64,000 nucleotides of DNA from Distichodus sexfasciatus (GCA_032718565.1 JAVGVS010000241.1:17501-81500); one strand, 5' to 3'; numbered from the stretch's first letter, positions 34,561 to 45,980 are shown. The notes: generated by a model from the letters alone, not told the origin. Numbers and translations: made by a program.

Positions 34561-35192
34561 AGCCCCAACCTCAGACTCAATCTCCTGCATTTATCTTCAT
34601 TTGTAGATGGAAAAACCAAAGCAAGATTTTTCTTCTCTATCTTGACGAACGGTCCGTTTGTTATGCCCGTCTTTTGATTTCTCTAACATCCGCATTCCCC
34701 ACGGACTCTTTTCCCGTCATCTCTCTCTGTTCTGCTGTACGTCCTGGAGGAAAGCCTGGAGGCAAATATTGCTGTCTCATTAATAGCAGCAGGAAGTTCT
34801 CTCGCTTTTACTTCACTGTGTAACTCTTTCTTATTATCCTTTTATATTGTCACAGATCATCCCCAGCCGCTGCAGAAGGAGGCAGTTTCCCCTCATGGAG
34901 CAGGGGCGTTAGGGACTGTAGTGGGGAATAAGGACAATATTGCCTCCTGTCAGAAGATTGGGAGATTTGTAGCAGTAATGAACAGTCCTTTCCCAGGAGT
35001 TAACAACTAAATTCACTTCTTTTGTGCTTTGACTGCAAAGCGGATTCCCTAGATAGACGCTGGGAGTGAAGTGTGTGTGTTTGTGGGTGTTCATTTTTAA
35101 AAGTATTCTGTGCCGTCCCTTTACATCTACAAATGGCAGAAATGTTTGTGCTGTGTTAAGTGGAAGTCTGTGTAAGTGAGGGCTGTGTAATT
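34561..35192. other. Unique non-coding sequence
   Basis: 34700-34830 (CTGGAGGAAAGCCTGGAGG, CTCATTAATAGCAGCAGG) is non-repetitive and could be a conserved element. No gene. Confidence 0.4.
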
Positions 35193-35811
35193 TGTGACCC
35201 TCCACGGCAAAACCAGTCGCTTGTTGCACATTTTCAAAATTGAGTTATGTTTCCATGAAAGGGCATAAATCAAGCTTCAAAACGATACCTATATGGAATG
35301 AACCGGACGACATATGACTGAGATATCAACATTCAAAGGAGTCGGGTTTCTCCTGTCACGCCAAGTGAGAAACGGAGAAAACTGCCTTTGAAGTTGACTA
35401 TCGCCGTAGCACTCACAGACGCTTGGTGCGGTCGCGGCTACGTTTGCATTTACGGTAGCCTACGCTGCATTCACAGCCACACGGATAGCCTACCTGCGTT
35501 AGGTTAACTGAACTCGGGAGACGAAGATGGATTCCGGAGAAATATCTTCACGCTAGTCAACCAGTGGATTTAGCGTAAATATTGAAGTAGAGCGGTCAAA
35601 ACACAAACTTTTAACATTCTGCCCTCAAGAAAGTCACGTTTTAGATGGAAAGGGTGTTCTTCACAACGGCTGACAACAGTATGTAGTATATAGACCTTCC
35701 ACTGTTTCAAAACACTAAAACAAAAATCCAGACTTTTACTCCCACGCACATAAACGCTGTTTTTCTCGGAAACCTCCGCGCATGCTTACCGGTTTTGCCG
35801 TGAGGGTCACA
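35193..35811 (-). mobile_element. Family P element, copy 2 (inverted), both ends present
   Basis: TGTGACCCTCCACGGCAAAA at left and GGTTTTGCCGTGAGGGTCACA at right. The 619-bp interior is the inverse of copies 1 and 3. Unusually CpG-rich core (GGTGCGGTCGCGGCTACG). Confidence 0.92.
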
Positions 35812-36060
35812 TTTATGGTTTTTAGATCGTTATCACAATAATATAAATATACAATAATCTCATCTCGACACGTAAATGTCAAAGATCCTGCTAAAAACTT
35901 GTTTCTTGCTATATTTCATTACTGATCTACTTGAGGAGTTTGTCTGATAGAACACAGTTTTCCCTGATTTAAAGGTTGGTTAGAGTTTAAAGGATGGTTC
36001 ACACTCCAAAACATTGAGTTAGTATTATTTTGCATATTTCCAAGACTATTTACTCTTAAT
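35812..36060. other. AT-rich unique sequence
   Basis: No gene. The first bases after the element, ATTTATGGTTTTTAGATCG, partly recur after 36681. Confidence 0.4.
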
Positions 36061-36063
36061 ACA

Positions 36064-36069
36064 TATCTA

Positions 36070-36136
<67 letters not shown>

Positions 36137-36564
36137 ATCTCTCTCTCTCTGTCTGTCTATCTGTCCATCCATACTCAAATAAAATCTCTCTCCATCTAAT
36201 ATCTATCTACATCTATCTATCTATCCATCCATCCATCCACATCCATCCATCCATCCATCCATCCATCCATCCATCCATCCCCCTCCGTCCGTCCATCCGT
36301 CCATCCACACCCAAACAAAACCCCATCCATCCATCCATCCATCCACATCCATCCATCCATCCATCCATCCATCCATCCTCCGTCCGTCCACATCCGTCCA
36401 TCCACACCAAACAAAAACCTCCATCCATCCATCCACATCCATCCATCCATCCATCCATCCATCCATCCATCCATCCATCCATCCACATCCATCCATCCAT
36501 CCATCCATCCATCCATAACTCTCCGCCCGTCCATCCGTCCATCCACACCAAACAAAAATCCATC

Positions 36565-36602
<38 letters not shown>

Positions 36603-36605
36603 TCA

Positions 36606-36638
<33 letters not shown>

Positions 36639-36660
36639 GTCCATCCATACTCAAATAAAA
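36064..36660. repeat. (CTAT)n and (CCAT)n tetranucleotide arrays with higher-order units
   Basis: (CTAT)n 36071-36135 and 36566-36603; (CCAT)n between. The phrase CCACACCCAAACAAAA or CCACACCAAACAAAAA recurs at about 36304, 36401 and 36541, giving a longer period. CATACTCAAATAAAATCTCT occurs at both edges. Confidence 0.95.
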
Positions 36661-36664
36661 TCTC

Positions 36665-36681
36665 TTTGCCGTGGAGGGTCA
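36665..36681. mobile_element. Solo family P terminus
   Basis: TTTGCCGTGGAGGGTCACA-type end without the rest of the element, followed by ATTTATGGTC as at 35812. Confidence 0.75.
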
Positions 36682-36876
36682 CATTTATGGTCTTTGTCTT
36701 GTTATGGGGAGAAGCTGCCAAAATGTATTTTTTGAAGCAGTCTTGCGAGAGGGGCACTTATTAAGTCAAAGGCCAAAAGGGCACCACCTGGGGTCTTTAT
36801 GTGCGCCGGTCTGCACACACACACACACACAGCTATGTCTATGTTTACTTTTCCTCTCGCTCGCTCTTGTCCACAG

Positions 36877-37058
36877 GTGTGAATTCTCTACAGAGGTCAG
36901 TTCTCCTTGTTCTTCAACCTGCTTCACCCGGTTTACCAGTGACCCCACGGGGCAAAGAGCTGCTATACCTACACACCCACCCACACACACACACAGACAC
37001 ACACACACACAGATTCCACCGCCATCATCACCTCCACCGCCCACCTCCGCCTAGACAG
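36877..37058 (+). other. Possible non-coding exon
   Basis: A good pyrimidine-rich acceptor (CGCTCGCTCTTGTCCACAG, AG at 36875-36876) precedes a 182-bp stretch that ends in a strong donor GACAG|GTAAGA (cut after 37058). On the same strand as the MAP2 exon, so it could be a 5' UTR exon, but it contains (CA)n and no family similarity is visible. Confidence 0.25.
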
Positions 37059-37260
37059 GTAAGACCCCTTTGTTATGAACCGCTGTACAGAAACATGTAG
37101 AATGAATGTGTGTGTGTGTGTGTGTGTGTTCCGGCTCTTAGAGCGTGCTGAGAGCTGTGCGTGGGCTGCATGCGTGGGTTTAATCACGATGAGCACATGT
37201 GAAAAACCCAAACAAAAGGCTGGTAATAAAAACCACTCTGTGTACTGTCACTTTCCAACT

Positions 37261-37343
37261 CTCTCTCTCTCTCTCTCTCTCTTTCCCCTGTGTATCATTC
37301 TATTCTATCATTTACATCTTTTACACAATTTATCTATCCTCAT

Positions 37344-37409
<66 letters not shown>

Positions 37410-37482
37410 CTCACACCCATTCACCCACCCATTCATCCATCCTCACACCCACCCATCCATCTGCCCATCCGTCTACCCATCC

Positions 37483-37540
<58 letters not shown>

Positions 37541-37733
37541 TCACCCACTCATTCATCCACCTGTCCACCAACCCATTCATCCATCCTCACACACACCCAC
37601 CCATCCATCTACCTGTCCATCTACCCATCCATCCATCCATCCATCCATCCATCCATCCATCCATCCATCCATCCATCCATCCATCCATCCATCCATCTAT
37701 CTATACATGCATACATCCCTTCGTCTGTCTGTC

Positions 37734-37765
<32 letters not shown>
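37261..37765. repeat. (CT)n, (ATCT)n and (CATC)n arrays
   Basis: (CT)n 37260-37282, (CTAT)n 37345-37409 and 37483-37540, (CCAT)n 37625-37697, (CT)n 37740-37765. Y/I/S-rich and H/P/S-rich open frames are artefacts. Confidence 0.96.
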
Positions 37766-38099
37766 ATTTGTCTGCTATATTTATGATTGCTCAGTGTCGG
37801 TAAGTTACGTTTGTGATCTGATCTCAGTCTAATGCAGAGTCTGTGTGTGTAGCTCTACTCGAGTGCTGTAAAGCTCAGATTCACGCAGAGAGAGTCTGCT
37901 TTCTCACCCTCCCACTCATCCTCCTCCAGACCACTGCTCTCCTAACATCCCTCCCGTTTGCGTGTTAGCGTGTGTGTGTTTACATATGCGGAATGTGACA
38001 AACACGTGTGTGAGTTAGCAGAGTGTGGCCGTTTGCCACAGCGGGTCGTGTTTACCCACAAGACAGACTCAGTGCTGACCATTCCTTGGCTAATATAAT
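37766..38099. other. Unique non-coding sequence
   Basis: No supported gene. Confidence 0.4.
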
Positions 38100-38103
38100 A
38101 CAC

Positions 38104-38109
38104 TATCTG

Positions 38110-38191
<82 letters not shown>

Positions 38192-38192
38192 C
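38104..38192. repeat. (CTAT)n microsatellite
   Basis: About 22 near-perfect CTAT units. Confidence 0.97.
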
Positions 38193-38921
38193 ATTCATAC
38201 ATATTATTTTCATAAATAGTACTTTGAGCAAGTGTACGACAAAATATATTAAGGTTTTGATAAATATTGTCAAATATAAAATATAAATGACAACAGTTGC
38301 AGAGATACCCTCTAGAGGACAGACTGCAAACTGCAGAAGTTTACTGGCTATTAGCTCACATCGAATGGTAATATCGGCCCAGCGATTTATCATTCAACCT
38401 CTAGTCATGACTCAGTGAGCAGACATGAGCCCATTACACTGCAAATCAAACGCCACAGACGATCTCAGCACAGGTTGGAAAATGAGCCGACATTTAGATG
38501 CAGGGCACGACGTCGCCGAGTGTATCTGTCAGTGGGCAAACACACACACACACACACCACATTTCACCAGACTGGCATCAGCACCTGCAGGCAGCGGCGG
38601 CCGGATGGTGACAGGATGGCGTTTACGCTTAGCTGCTCTCACTGAGGTGGAAGTTTCTGTCAGTCCCAGTGCCAGTGAGATCCGCACAGTTGGTGTTGGT
38701 TGGCACAACGATTCGTACTGCCCTAATGTTCGCCCACTGTGGGGAAATTGCTAATGGGGTTTTACTGAGGTGTTGGAAATCAACATGCCTAAGGCATGGG
38801 GCTGAAAGAAAATGATTGTGTCAAATTGCACAGTCTGGTTTTTGTAAAAAGCCCTCTCTGTGTCAGGGACGTTTTTGGTGGTATGGTTTTTCAGTTTTAA
38901 TTAAAACTTAAAATACAGTAA
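38193..38921. other. Unique non-coding sequence
   Basis: 38400-38760 is GC-richer and non-repetitive apart from a short (CA)n at 38541-38557. Open frames overlap in two frames with no recognisable domain. Confidence 0.4.
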
Positions 38922-39131
38922 GGGTGTTAGGGAGCCCTTTGACCGGAAGGTCGCTGCTTCAAGTCCTGGACTGGTAAAGGTACCACTGAAGTACTCATGA
39001 GCAAGGTTTGGTCCCCAAGCACCGCTCCCCTGGTGCTGCAAAAGAAAAGCTGCCCGGGTCAAATGCAGAGGTCACATTTCGTTGTGGTGCACTGTGTGCT
39101 GTGTTCACAATGACAAATAATCACTCACTTA
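38922..39131 (+). mobile_element. SINE-A copy
   Basis: GACCGGAAGGTCGCTGCTTC, AAGTACTCATGAGCAAGG, GGTCACATTTCGTTGTGG, tail GACAAATAATCACTCACTTA. Confidence 0.9.
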
Positions 39132-39225
39132 ACGACAAGACACAGGTACACTTTTGTCTAAATCATCAGTTTAATACTTTTTAAGCAGAATTGATTACAT
39201 GGATTCTCAATCAGAATCATGAATA

Positions 39226-39761
39226 TCTAATATATAAAAGGCCTAAGTGTACGTATGCACGGATGTGTCCCTCAGTCCTATTGGTGCCCATCAATCACGT
39301 GTGACCAATCAAAAGTCTCATACAAGGGAGCCATTATTTTTGCCTGCTTTTGAAGTACGCAGGACGAGGCATCCCGTCGACGGCTCATCGTACAAGGTTA
39401 AATAAGATTTTTACAGCACTTCCCGACAATACTAAACGAGTTATCGTAAACCTTAGTTTTCATTTCACTGATTTTTTTTTCTCTTATGGATACTGCTCAT
39501 TCACACCACACATTTGGAGATATTGTCATACACAGTACAATTATGCCTCGCAAAAGACCACTAGATGAAGCGGAAACTTGCGAAAGGAAACGTCAACGAA
39601 ACGAAGAAGCCCGCAGTCGAGGAGCAAGCGAAACACAGGAGGAGGCATCCCGTCAACGAGAAATACGAAACCGCAATCAAAGAGCAAGCGAAACACAGGA
39701 GGAGGCATCCCGTCGACGCGAAATACTTATTTTTGCCGGCTGTAGCAGGCTTTTCGACTAG
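39226..39761 (+). mobile_element. Non-autonomous Helitron, both termini present
   Basis: 5' end is TC (TCTAATATATAAAAGG) after an A; 3' end is CTAG (39758-39761) before a T, the Helitron A|T insertion pattern. A short hairpin GCCGGC-TGTA-GCAGGC (39735-39750) lies 7 nt before CTAG, as Helitron 3' ends require. It contains the start of a Rep/helicase-type ORF but lacks Rep and helicase domains. No target duplication is expected. Confidence 0.88.
39543..39761 (+). pseudogene. Truncated Helitron ORF, N-terminal basic/Glu-rich repeats
   Basis: Reads MPRKRPLDEAETCERKR, then two copies of a 20-residue unit containing ASETQEEASR (60-bp period; starts near 39621 and 39681). Similar RE/QE-rich repeats precede the Rep domain in fish Helitron proteins (established family feature, recalled). 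The frame runs into the terminal hairpin and stops at TAG 39759-39761, which is the last three bases of the element. No catalytic motif is present, so no enzymatic product is expected. Confidence 0.7.
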
Positions 39762-40554
39762 TATGTAATAATTGTGTAAGACATCGGATGCAAAAAAAGC
39801 CAGCAACAGCTATTATTAGTCGCCCCTGATTTCTTAATAATGTGAAAGGTGAGACAGTAGGTACACTGCAACATGTGCAAGCTTATTTCTCAAGACTGAA
39901 TTTCAAAACACAAGAAAGTCTGGCTCTTTGGAAGCAATATATGACCATTCGAGGAGCTGCTCAAGACGTTTGCACACCACTGCATACTCTGCATTTATGC
40001 ATTTGAAGTCTGGTAGACTCTAGTCAAAGAAGCTTCATATGGTTCAAAAAGAAAGGTGTCAGAATCACTCAACACACACTGATGAGTTTCTTGCATTATA
40101 AATAAAAGTAAAACCTCTTTTTATGTTATTTCGCTTGCCATTCATCTTTACAAAACCTGCTCTCACATTTGTGGCAGTATGTTTAACCTGTCAAGCCCTG
40201 AGACTGTTTTACAGATTTTTGCTCTAAAAAAGATACTCAAAGTAAAACGTGTAAATCTCAGCAACCACAATGTCTATTTTGATGCGTTTGGTATCATTAT
40301 AAAGGTAACACTTGTGAGATTACTGTGGGATCAGCAAACATGTTACTGGGTCAGAATAAAGGAAGATGCAACACAGCAGAACATGAAAAAAAAAAATTAT
40401 CTGCATAATTTGCGGAGTCTGGGCTTTCATATGATATACGGTATGCATGGTTAGCCGTAGTAGTACAGATTGTACAGCCGTATTTCTTCCACGTAGACCT
40501 ACACAGTGTTTTTGTTCTTTGTTTATTGATGTGTTTGGTGTTGGAATTGTGTTA
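39762..40554. other. AT-rich unique sequence
   Basis: No gene or termini recognised. Confidence 0.4.
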
Positions 40555-40556
40555 CG

Positions 40557-40740
40557 TTTAAAGTCAAAAGTCAAAGTCAAAGTAAACTTTGTCATGTCTT
40601 CTATATATTGTACAGATATACAGAGAGATGAGAAGACATGGCTCCAGTTTACACAGTGCAACAAGAAATAGAGAACAAAGAACAGATCAGGGCACATGGA
40701 ATAAACAATATATAAATAAATAGGGCACAAAATATACATT
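40557..40740 (+). repeat. Dispersed repeat X, copy 1
   Basis: AAAGTCAAAGTCAAAGTAAAC, TTGTACAGATATACAGAGAG, GACATGGCTCCAG. Shared with 41089-41300; probably a retroelement 3' region. Confidence 0.75.
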
Positions 40741-41088
40741 TTAGGCTAAAAGTGGAAATTGACTGACAGTTTTCAATATGAAAGATTACGATATCCAGTC
40801 TATTAATAGAAGTGTATTCTTAAAAAGTGGAATTAGTTTGAGATTTTTAGACGAGATTCTATCAGTGATGTTGATGTGCCGCATGCATATGTTTGTTTAC
40901 GTTTACCAACTATTTAAAGCCTTCCCGTTCTGCCCCCCCGGTACCGGAGGCGATCAGACTCAAGCCGTTAAGCATTTTGATGTGTTAAATGGTGCTAAAC
41001 CTACTTTTCATTTGGCTACATTATTCACTGGGGAATTTATTTGCTTTTGAGAAAGGTTTTGGCGACGTACAGCCTTTTGCAGCTTAAC
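40741..41088. other. Spacer between repeat X copies
   Basis: A 90-codon open frame (40778-41050) shows no recognisable family. Confidence 0.35.
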
Positions 41089-41300
41089 TATAGTCAAAGT
41101 CAAAGTCGAAGTAAACTTTTTTGTCATCTCTGCTATATACTGTACAGGTATACAGAGAGTCGAGACGACGTGGCTCCAGCTCCAGTGCAAACAACAAAGA
41201 ACAAGGTACAAAGAACAAATAAGGCACATAGAATAGACAATACTGTATATAAACAAAATATAAATGTAAACTTTAAACTAGAAGTAAAAAGAGAGGCAAT
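41089..41300 (+). repeat. Dispersed repeat X, copy 2
   Basis: AGTCAAAGTCAAAGTCGAAG, CTGTACAGGTATACAGAGAG, GACGTGGCTCCAGC. Same orientation as copy 1, about 530 bp downstream. Confidence 0.75.
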
Positions 41301-41621
41301 TAGGATGCGGTACTATGGTCTTGGAGTTGTTTCTTACACTGAATGTGCATGAGGTCAGTAACAGTTTAATATGAAAAAGTTTATACAGACAGTCCATTAA
41401 ATAAAACAGTACCTCTTAGAATGTCTGTCTACCATTCAAGTTGGATCAAGTATGTGCAGGTATTGCAACAGCAGTGGAGAACTAGAGTCTGTGGGATACT
41501 TTCAATCATTTGTGTAGATGCAGTCAGTTAGAAAGGTGACCAGTGATGTGTATAATAATACTGCACACAGTGGTCAGAATCAGGACATGGAACATTTCAT
41601 TGCCAGTTTGTACAAACCTTA
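41301..41621. other. Unique AT-rich sequence
   Basis: No gene or repeat recognised. Confidence 0.4.
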
Positions 41622-41629
41622 AGTGCCAA

Positions 41630-42288
41630 CAGTGTTGGGAAGGTTACTTTTAAAATGTATTCCACTACAGATTACAGAATACATGCCCCAAAATGTAGTT
41701 TGTAACGTATTCCGTTAAGTTACTCAATGTGAGTAACGTATTCTGAATACTTTGGATTACTTAATATATTGTCATGCTTTTTACAACCATATGAATGTAG
41801 CAATCACATCCTGCAAGTTCTTGTTTGTTTTTCTCTACCAATTGGCTGTTAAGACCAAATCTCCCTGAATAGACAATATATTTACCGTAGAGGAGCAAAG
41901 ATGAAATTTCAGAGTAAGAAATGCATTCCTGCTCGGGCACTGCTGGCTCTGTTGTGCTGCTCCGGGTCCATTGTGTAACTGACGCCACCAACATTAACAG
42001 GACGCTTACATTAGAGCCTCTTATTGCGTGTTTTGTTTGGGTTTCCGGCAATGCGTGGAATTACCAAAATTCGAGAGGGGATAGAGAGGGGATAGAGAGG
42101 GGATAGAGAGGGGATAGCCTAACATATGAAACAGGAAAAGACCGCCATGTAATCCATTTATTTCAACAAAGTAACTGTATTCTAATTATCACCTATTTAA
42201 ACGGTAACTGTAACGGAATACAGTTACTCATATTTTGTATTCTAAATACGTAACGCCGGTACATGTATTCCGTTACTCCCCAACACTG
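41630..42288. mobile_element. hAT-like non-autonomous element with 8-bp TSD
   Basis: Termini CAGTGTTGGGAAGGTTAC and CGTTACTCCCCAACACTG are inverted. Flanks AGTGCCAA (41622-41629) and AGTACCAA (42289-42296) match at 7 of 8. Interior includes a small GGGGATAGAGAG tandem array (42077-42118) and no transposase. Confidence 0.9.
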
Positions 42289-42315
42289 AGTACCAATGTG
42301 GTATCATACAAAAGA

Positions 42316-42719
42316 ACCCTTAGCAAAAAGTAGTTTATTTAAGTGTACTATGAATATACTTATTATATACTAAAACTAAGGCAGTATACTTGAAGTTTAC
42401 TTTTTATATACTATATTTTATATGCTTAAGAATAGTATAGTGAAGTATACTTGACTAATACTGATAAGTATAAAGAAAAGTCTACTAAAGTCTAAAAGTA
42501 TACTTTTGTAATCTTAAAATGACCTTATAAAGTATACTTAAAGTACACTTTTATAAACTTAAAAATGTTCCAATTTAGTCTGAAGAAGTATTAAATTAGT
42601 ATACTTTCTAGTACACTACAAGATACATGGTATATGGTCCGTAGTATACTTACTATGCTTATACTCAAGCATACTTCATAAAATGAACTTCAAGTATACT
42701 ACTTTTTGCTAAAGGAACA
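42316..42719. mobile_element. Palindrome-ended MITE (CTTAGCAAAAAGTAG)
   Basis: Left CCCTTAGCAAAAAGTAG faces right CTACTTTTTGCTAAAGG, with AGTATACT/AAGTATAC words throughout. Non-coding. Confidence 0.85.
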
Positions 42720-42799
42720 AAAGCCCAGGACCGAATCAACAGCATCGTGTGCAGATGACTGCAGGGTGTAATGGGTTGGAAGGCATTACGAAGTGCAGG

Positions 42800-42947
42800 T
42801 TCAGAGGTGTTCATGAGCAAGGTCCCGTCCCCGAGCACTGCTACCCGGGCGTTGCCCACTGCCCAAGTCAAATGCAGAGGTCACATTCGGTCGTGGTGCA
42901 CTGTGTGCCGTGCTGTGTTCACAGTAACAACTAATCACTCATTTAAA
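42800..42947 (+). mobile_element. SINE-A, 5'-truncated
   Basis: TTCATGAGCAAGGTCCCG, AAATGCAGAGGTCACATTC, tail ACAACTAATCACTCATTTA. Confidence 0.87.
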
Positions 42948-43241
42948 AGAATGTTTCAGAGGTGCAAACGCTTAAAAGTGTCAAAGCAGTTGAAACTGTA
43001 ATTAGTTCAGGTGTTTTACTCACAGTACAGTTCATTATTACTAATAGTGAGAAAGTCATTCCTGCAAAGTCAATGTCTGTATGCAAAAATGTTGCGGATA
43101 ACGCTGCTGTGATTGTTCACACATCCTAGCGATGTTGCTAATGGGGTCGTACTGAGGTGTTAGCACCAACCTGCCCGGGGCATTACATCTCATCAGAACC
43201 AGGTTTGAAAATTAGAGAGACTGGTTATACCACAGGGGTTT
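42948..43241. other. Unique non-coding sequence
   Basis: Nothing recognised. Confidence 0.4.
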
Positions 43242-43457
43242 AAGTGAGTGATTATTTGTCATTGTGAACACAGCACACTGTGCACCACAACCAAACGTGA
43301 CCTCTGCATTTGACCCATCCGTGAAGGAGCAATGGGCAGCTTTTGGCAGCGCCCAGGGATCAGTGCTGGGGGGGTGGTATCTTGCTCATGGGTACGTCAG
43401 TCACGACCTTCCGATGACGGGGTGCACGCCCTAACGATTACGCTACCTACTGCCCCA
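43242..43457 (-). mobile_element. SINE-A, reverse copy
   Basis: AGTGATTATTTGTCATTGTG reversed tail, TGACCCATCCGTGAAGGAGC, CTTGCTCATGGGTACG, reversed head ACGCTACCTACTGCCCC. Confidence 0.9.
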
Positions 43458-43884
43458 AACTGGGGAGGCGTTGATATTTCGGTCACACAAATCAAGGGGA
43501 ACTCTGGAGACATATTGGGAAATATCGGTTGTAATCGCTGGTGTTGTTGATACTCTGAGTAACTGCGCTGAATGAAAGTCATTTCTTATTAACACTTCGT
43601 CACATGCCACACGGCGTGATGATGAGTGAAGTTGTCCTCGTTGGGTGTATTGGGGATGTGGTGTGTGTGTGTGTGCGTGTGTGTGTTGAGCCCACACAAC
43701 ACCCGCTCCGTGTGAATTATTAAACAGTGAGATGAGTGTAGCCTTCAGTGGTGCAGGAAGTATCAGTGTGTCACCTCTGACCTCAGGCCGAGCTCCTGTT
43801 TAATAATTCCCACAGCTCTGCTGGTTTATTAACGAGGGTGAGGTTTTCCTCTTTGTGTACGAGGGAGAGAGCACATGTCTAAAC
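43458..43884. other. Unique sequence
   Basis: Includes a short (TG)n near 43661-43685. No gene. Confidence 0.4.
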
Positions 43885-43886
43885 AG

Positions 43887-43918
<32 letters not shown>
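43887..43918. repeat. (TG)n microsatellite
   Basis: About 15 TG units. Confidence 0.95.
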
Positions 43919-43920
<2 letters not shown>

Positions 43921-43984
43921 CTCCTGCAGTGAGCTTAGAGCTCTGCATTGCAGCAGTGGAAGCTAAAGGGTGATTCAGACCGAA

Positions 43985-44091
43985 AAGAGGAGATTGAGAG
44001 AGAGAGTTAGATGGCTGAACAGGGAGAAAAAGAGAGACAGAAGGACAGATAGACAAAGAGAGATGGATTGACAAGAGAAATGTATAGACAG

Positions 44092-44129
<38 letters not shown>

Positions 44130-44372
44130 GACGGTTGGAGAGACAGACAGAGTAATTGAGGGAGAAAGAAAGACAGGTTTACGGACAGATAGACACTAAG
44201 AGATGAATGGATGGGTGAATGGGTGAAAAGACAGAGAAAGAGAGAGAGATGGATAGATATATGGAAAAGTGAAAGAGAGATGGGTGGAGGAAGAGAGAGA
44301 AACAAAGAGATGGATGAATAACGAGGGAGAAGGAGGGATGACTAGATGAAGAGAGAGAAATAGAGATGAATG

Positions 44373-44425
<53 letters not shown>

Positions 44426-45340
44426 TAGATGGATGAGCGGATGAGATGGATAGACAAAGAGAAAAGGAGATGGATGAACAAAACAGAGTGACAGAGGCGG
44501 ATGTATGGAAAGGGATGAATACACAGCGAGAGAGAGGTATGGACGGTTGGAGAGACAGAAAGAGAAATTGAGAGAAAAAAAAGAAAGAGGTTGACAGACA
44601 GATAGACACTAAGAGATGTATGGATATGGATGGGTGAATGGATGAAAAGACAAAGAGAGAGAGATGGATAGATACATGGAGAGAGAGAGAAAGAGAGAGA
44701 GAGAGAAAGAGATGGATGAATAACGAGCGAGGGAGAGGGAGGGATGACTAGAGGAAGAGAGAGAGAAAGAGAGATGAATGGGGAGAGAGAGAGAGATGAA
44801 TAGATGGAGAGAGGGAAAAAGAGATGGATGAACAAAGAGAGTGACAGAGGTGGATATATAGAAAGGGAGAAAGATGAAATAGACAGAGACAGATGAAGAG
44901 AAATTCATGGACAGAGAAAGAGAAACAGATAGATGGGCAAAGAGAGAGAGAGAGCAATGGATGGATGGATGAATGGATGGAAAGAAAGAGAGAGATGGGT
45001 GATGGACAGAGAGAGAGAGAGAAAGAGATGAATGGTCAGAGACACAGATTGTGAGAGAGAGAGAGAGAGAGATGTCTAGAGAGTGAGATGAAGAGAGAAA
45101 GAGATGGGCTGACAGAGAGAGATGGGTGAACCAACAAACAGAAAGAGAAAGATGGATGGACAGAGTGAGATAGAGAGAGAAGGATGGACTGAGAGACAGA
45201 CACAGAGGCACAATGTCAGTGACATGAAGAGAGACGAGAGAGAGGCTGGCAGACAGAGAGCAGAGGAAGAGCATGAGAGAAAGACAGATGAACAGATATA
45301 CAGAGAGAGAGAAGGAGTGAGAGATGAGGAGGAGAGAGGT
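43985..45340. repeat. GA-rich tract with about 0.4-kb higher-order duplication
   Basis: Purine-rich (+ strand) mosaic of GAGAGA and GATGGATGAA words. GGACGGTTGGAGAGACAG recurs at 44129 and 44541; TAACGAG...GGGATGACTAGA recurs near 44320 and 44721. S/L-rich reverse-strand open frames are artefacts. Confidence 0.93.
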
Positions 45341-45688
45341 GGAGGTGCTTTGGTTGGGATGAGTTTGTAAGTTGTTGATGTTAAAAGTAGCTCAGTATCT
45401 CTCTCCATCTGCTCTGCTTCTCATCACATCACAGTAGGACAGGTACGTCTCCGTTCCCGCATCCCGCGGTGCTGCCCCGGCCGGTGATGGAGGACCAGAA
45501 AATATTTCACATTAAACTCCTGCATTTCATTTTGGGGAATGTAAACAGTTCACTGCACAGATGTGACCCAGATGGGACGTTGGGTTTCAGCTCTGTTTGG
45601 ACACAAGCGTCAGATTCATTTTCCAAATCCAACCCGAGATGTTGAGTTGATCACACTTTAGATGCAGGAGAGTACAGCGTCGGGTCTC
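45341..45688. other. Unique sequence
   Basis: Contains a donor-like GGACAG|GTACGT at 45442/45443 just after an acceptor-like ATCACATCACAG. The interval between them is only 8 nt, so no exon is called. Confidence 0.35.
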
Positions 45689-45914
45689 GGTTGGTGGCGT
45701 AACAGTTGGCGTTCGCCCCGTTATCATCAGCAGGTCGCTGGTTCCAATCCCAGACCGGTAAAGTTACCACATAGGTACTCATGAGCAAGGTACCGTCCCC
45801 AGCTGTCCACACTGCTCCTTCATGGATGGGTCATATGCAGAGATCACATTGCATTGCGGTGCATTGTGTGCTGTGCTGTGGTGTGTTCACAAGGACAAAT
45901 CATCACTCACTTTC
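45689..45914 (+). mobile_element. SINE-A copy
   Basis: GTTGGTGGCGTAACAG head, GGTTCCAATCCC B box, GGTACTCATGAGCAAGGTAC body, GACAAATCATCACTCACTTT tail. Confidence 0.9.
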
Positions 45915-45980
45915 AAGAGCTTTTTGCTGTTCAACGAGCGGTCAACCCGTAATCAGTTTTTAGCACGCTTTTTAAAGAGC

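Noticed and set aside
36213..37832. M/D/G/W repeats and Y/L/S/I or H/P/S repeat proteins up to 242 codons
   Set aside because: Frames through (CCAT)n and (CTAT)n arrays; overlapping in several frames.
40778..41050. 90-codon open frame between two repeat X copies
   Set aside because: No recognisable domain and no splice or start context.
43829..45408. Reverse-strand S/L/H-rich open frames up to 221 codons
   Set aside because: Same artefact over the GA-rich tract.
45435..45442. Micro-exon between ATCACATCACAG and GTACGT
   Set aside because: Only 8 nt; adjacent splice-like signals are expected by chance in this long sequence.
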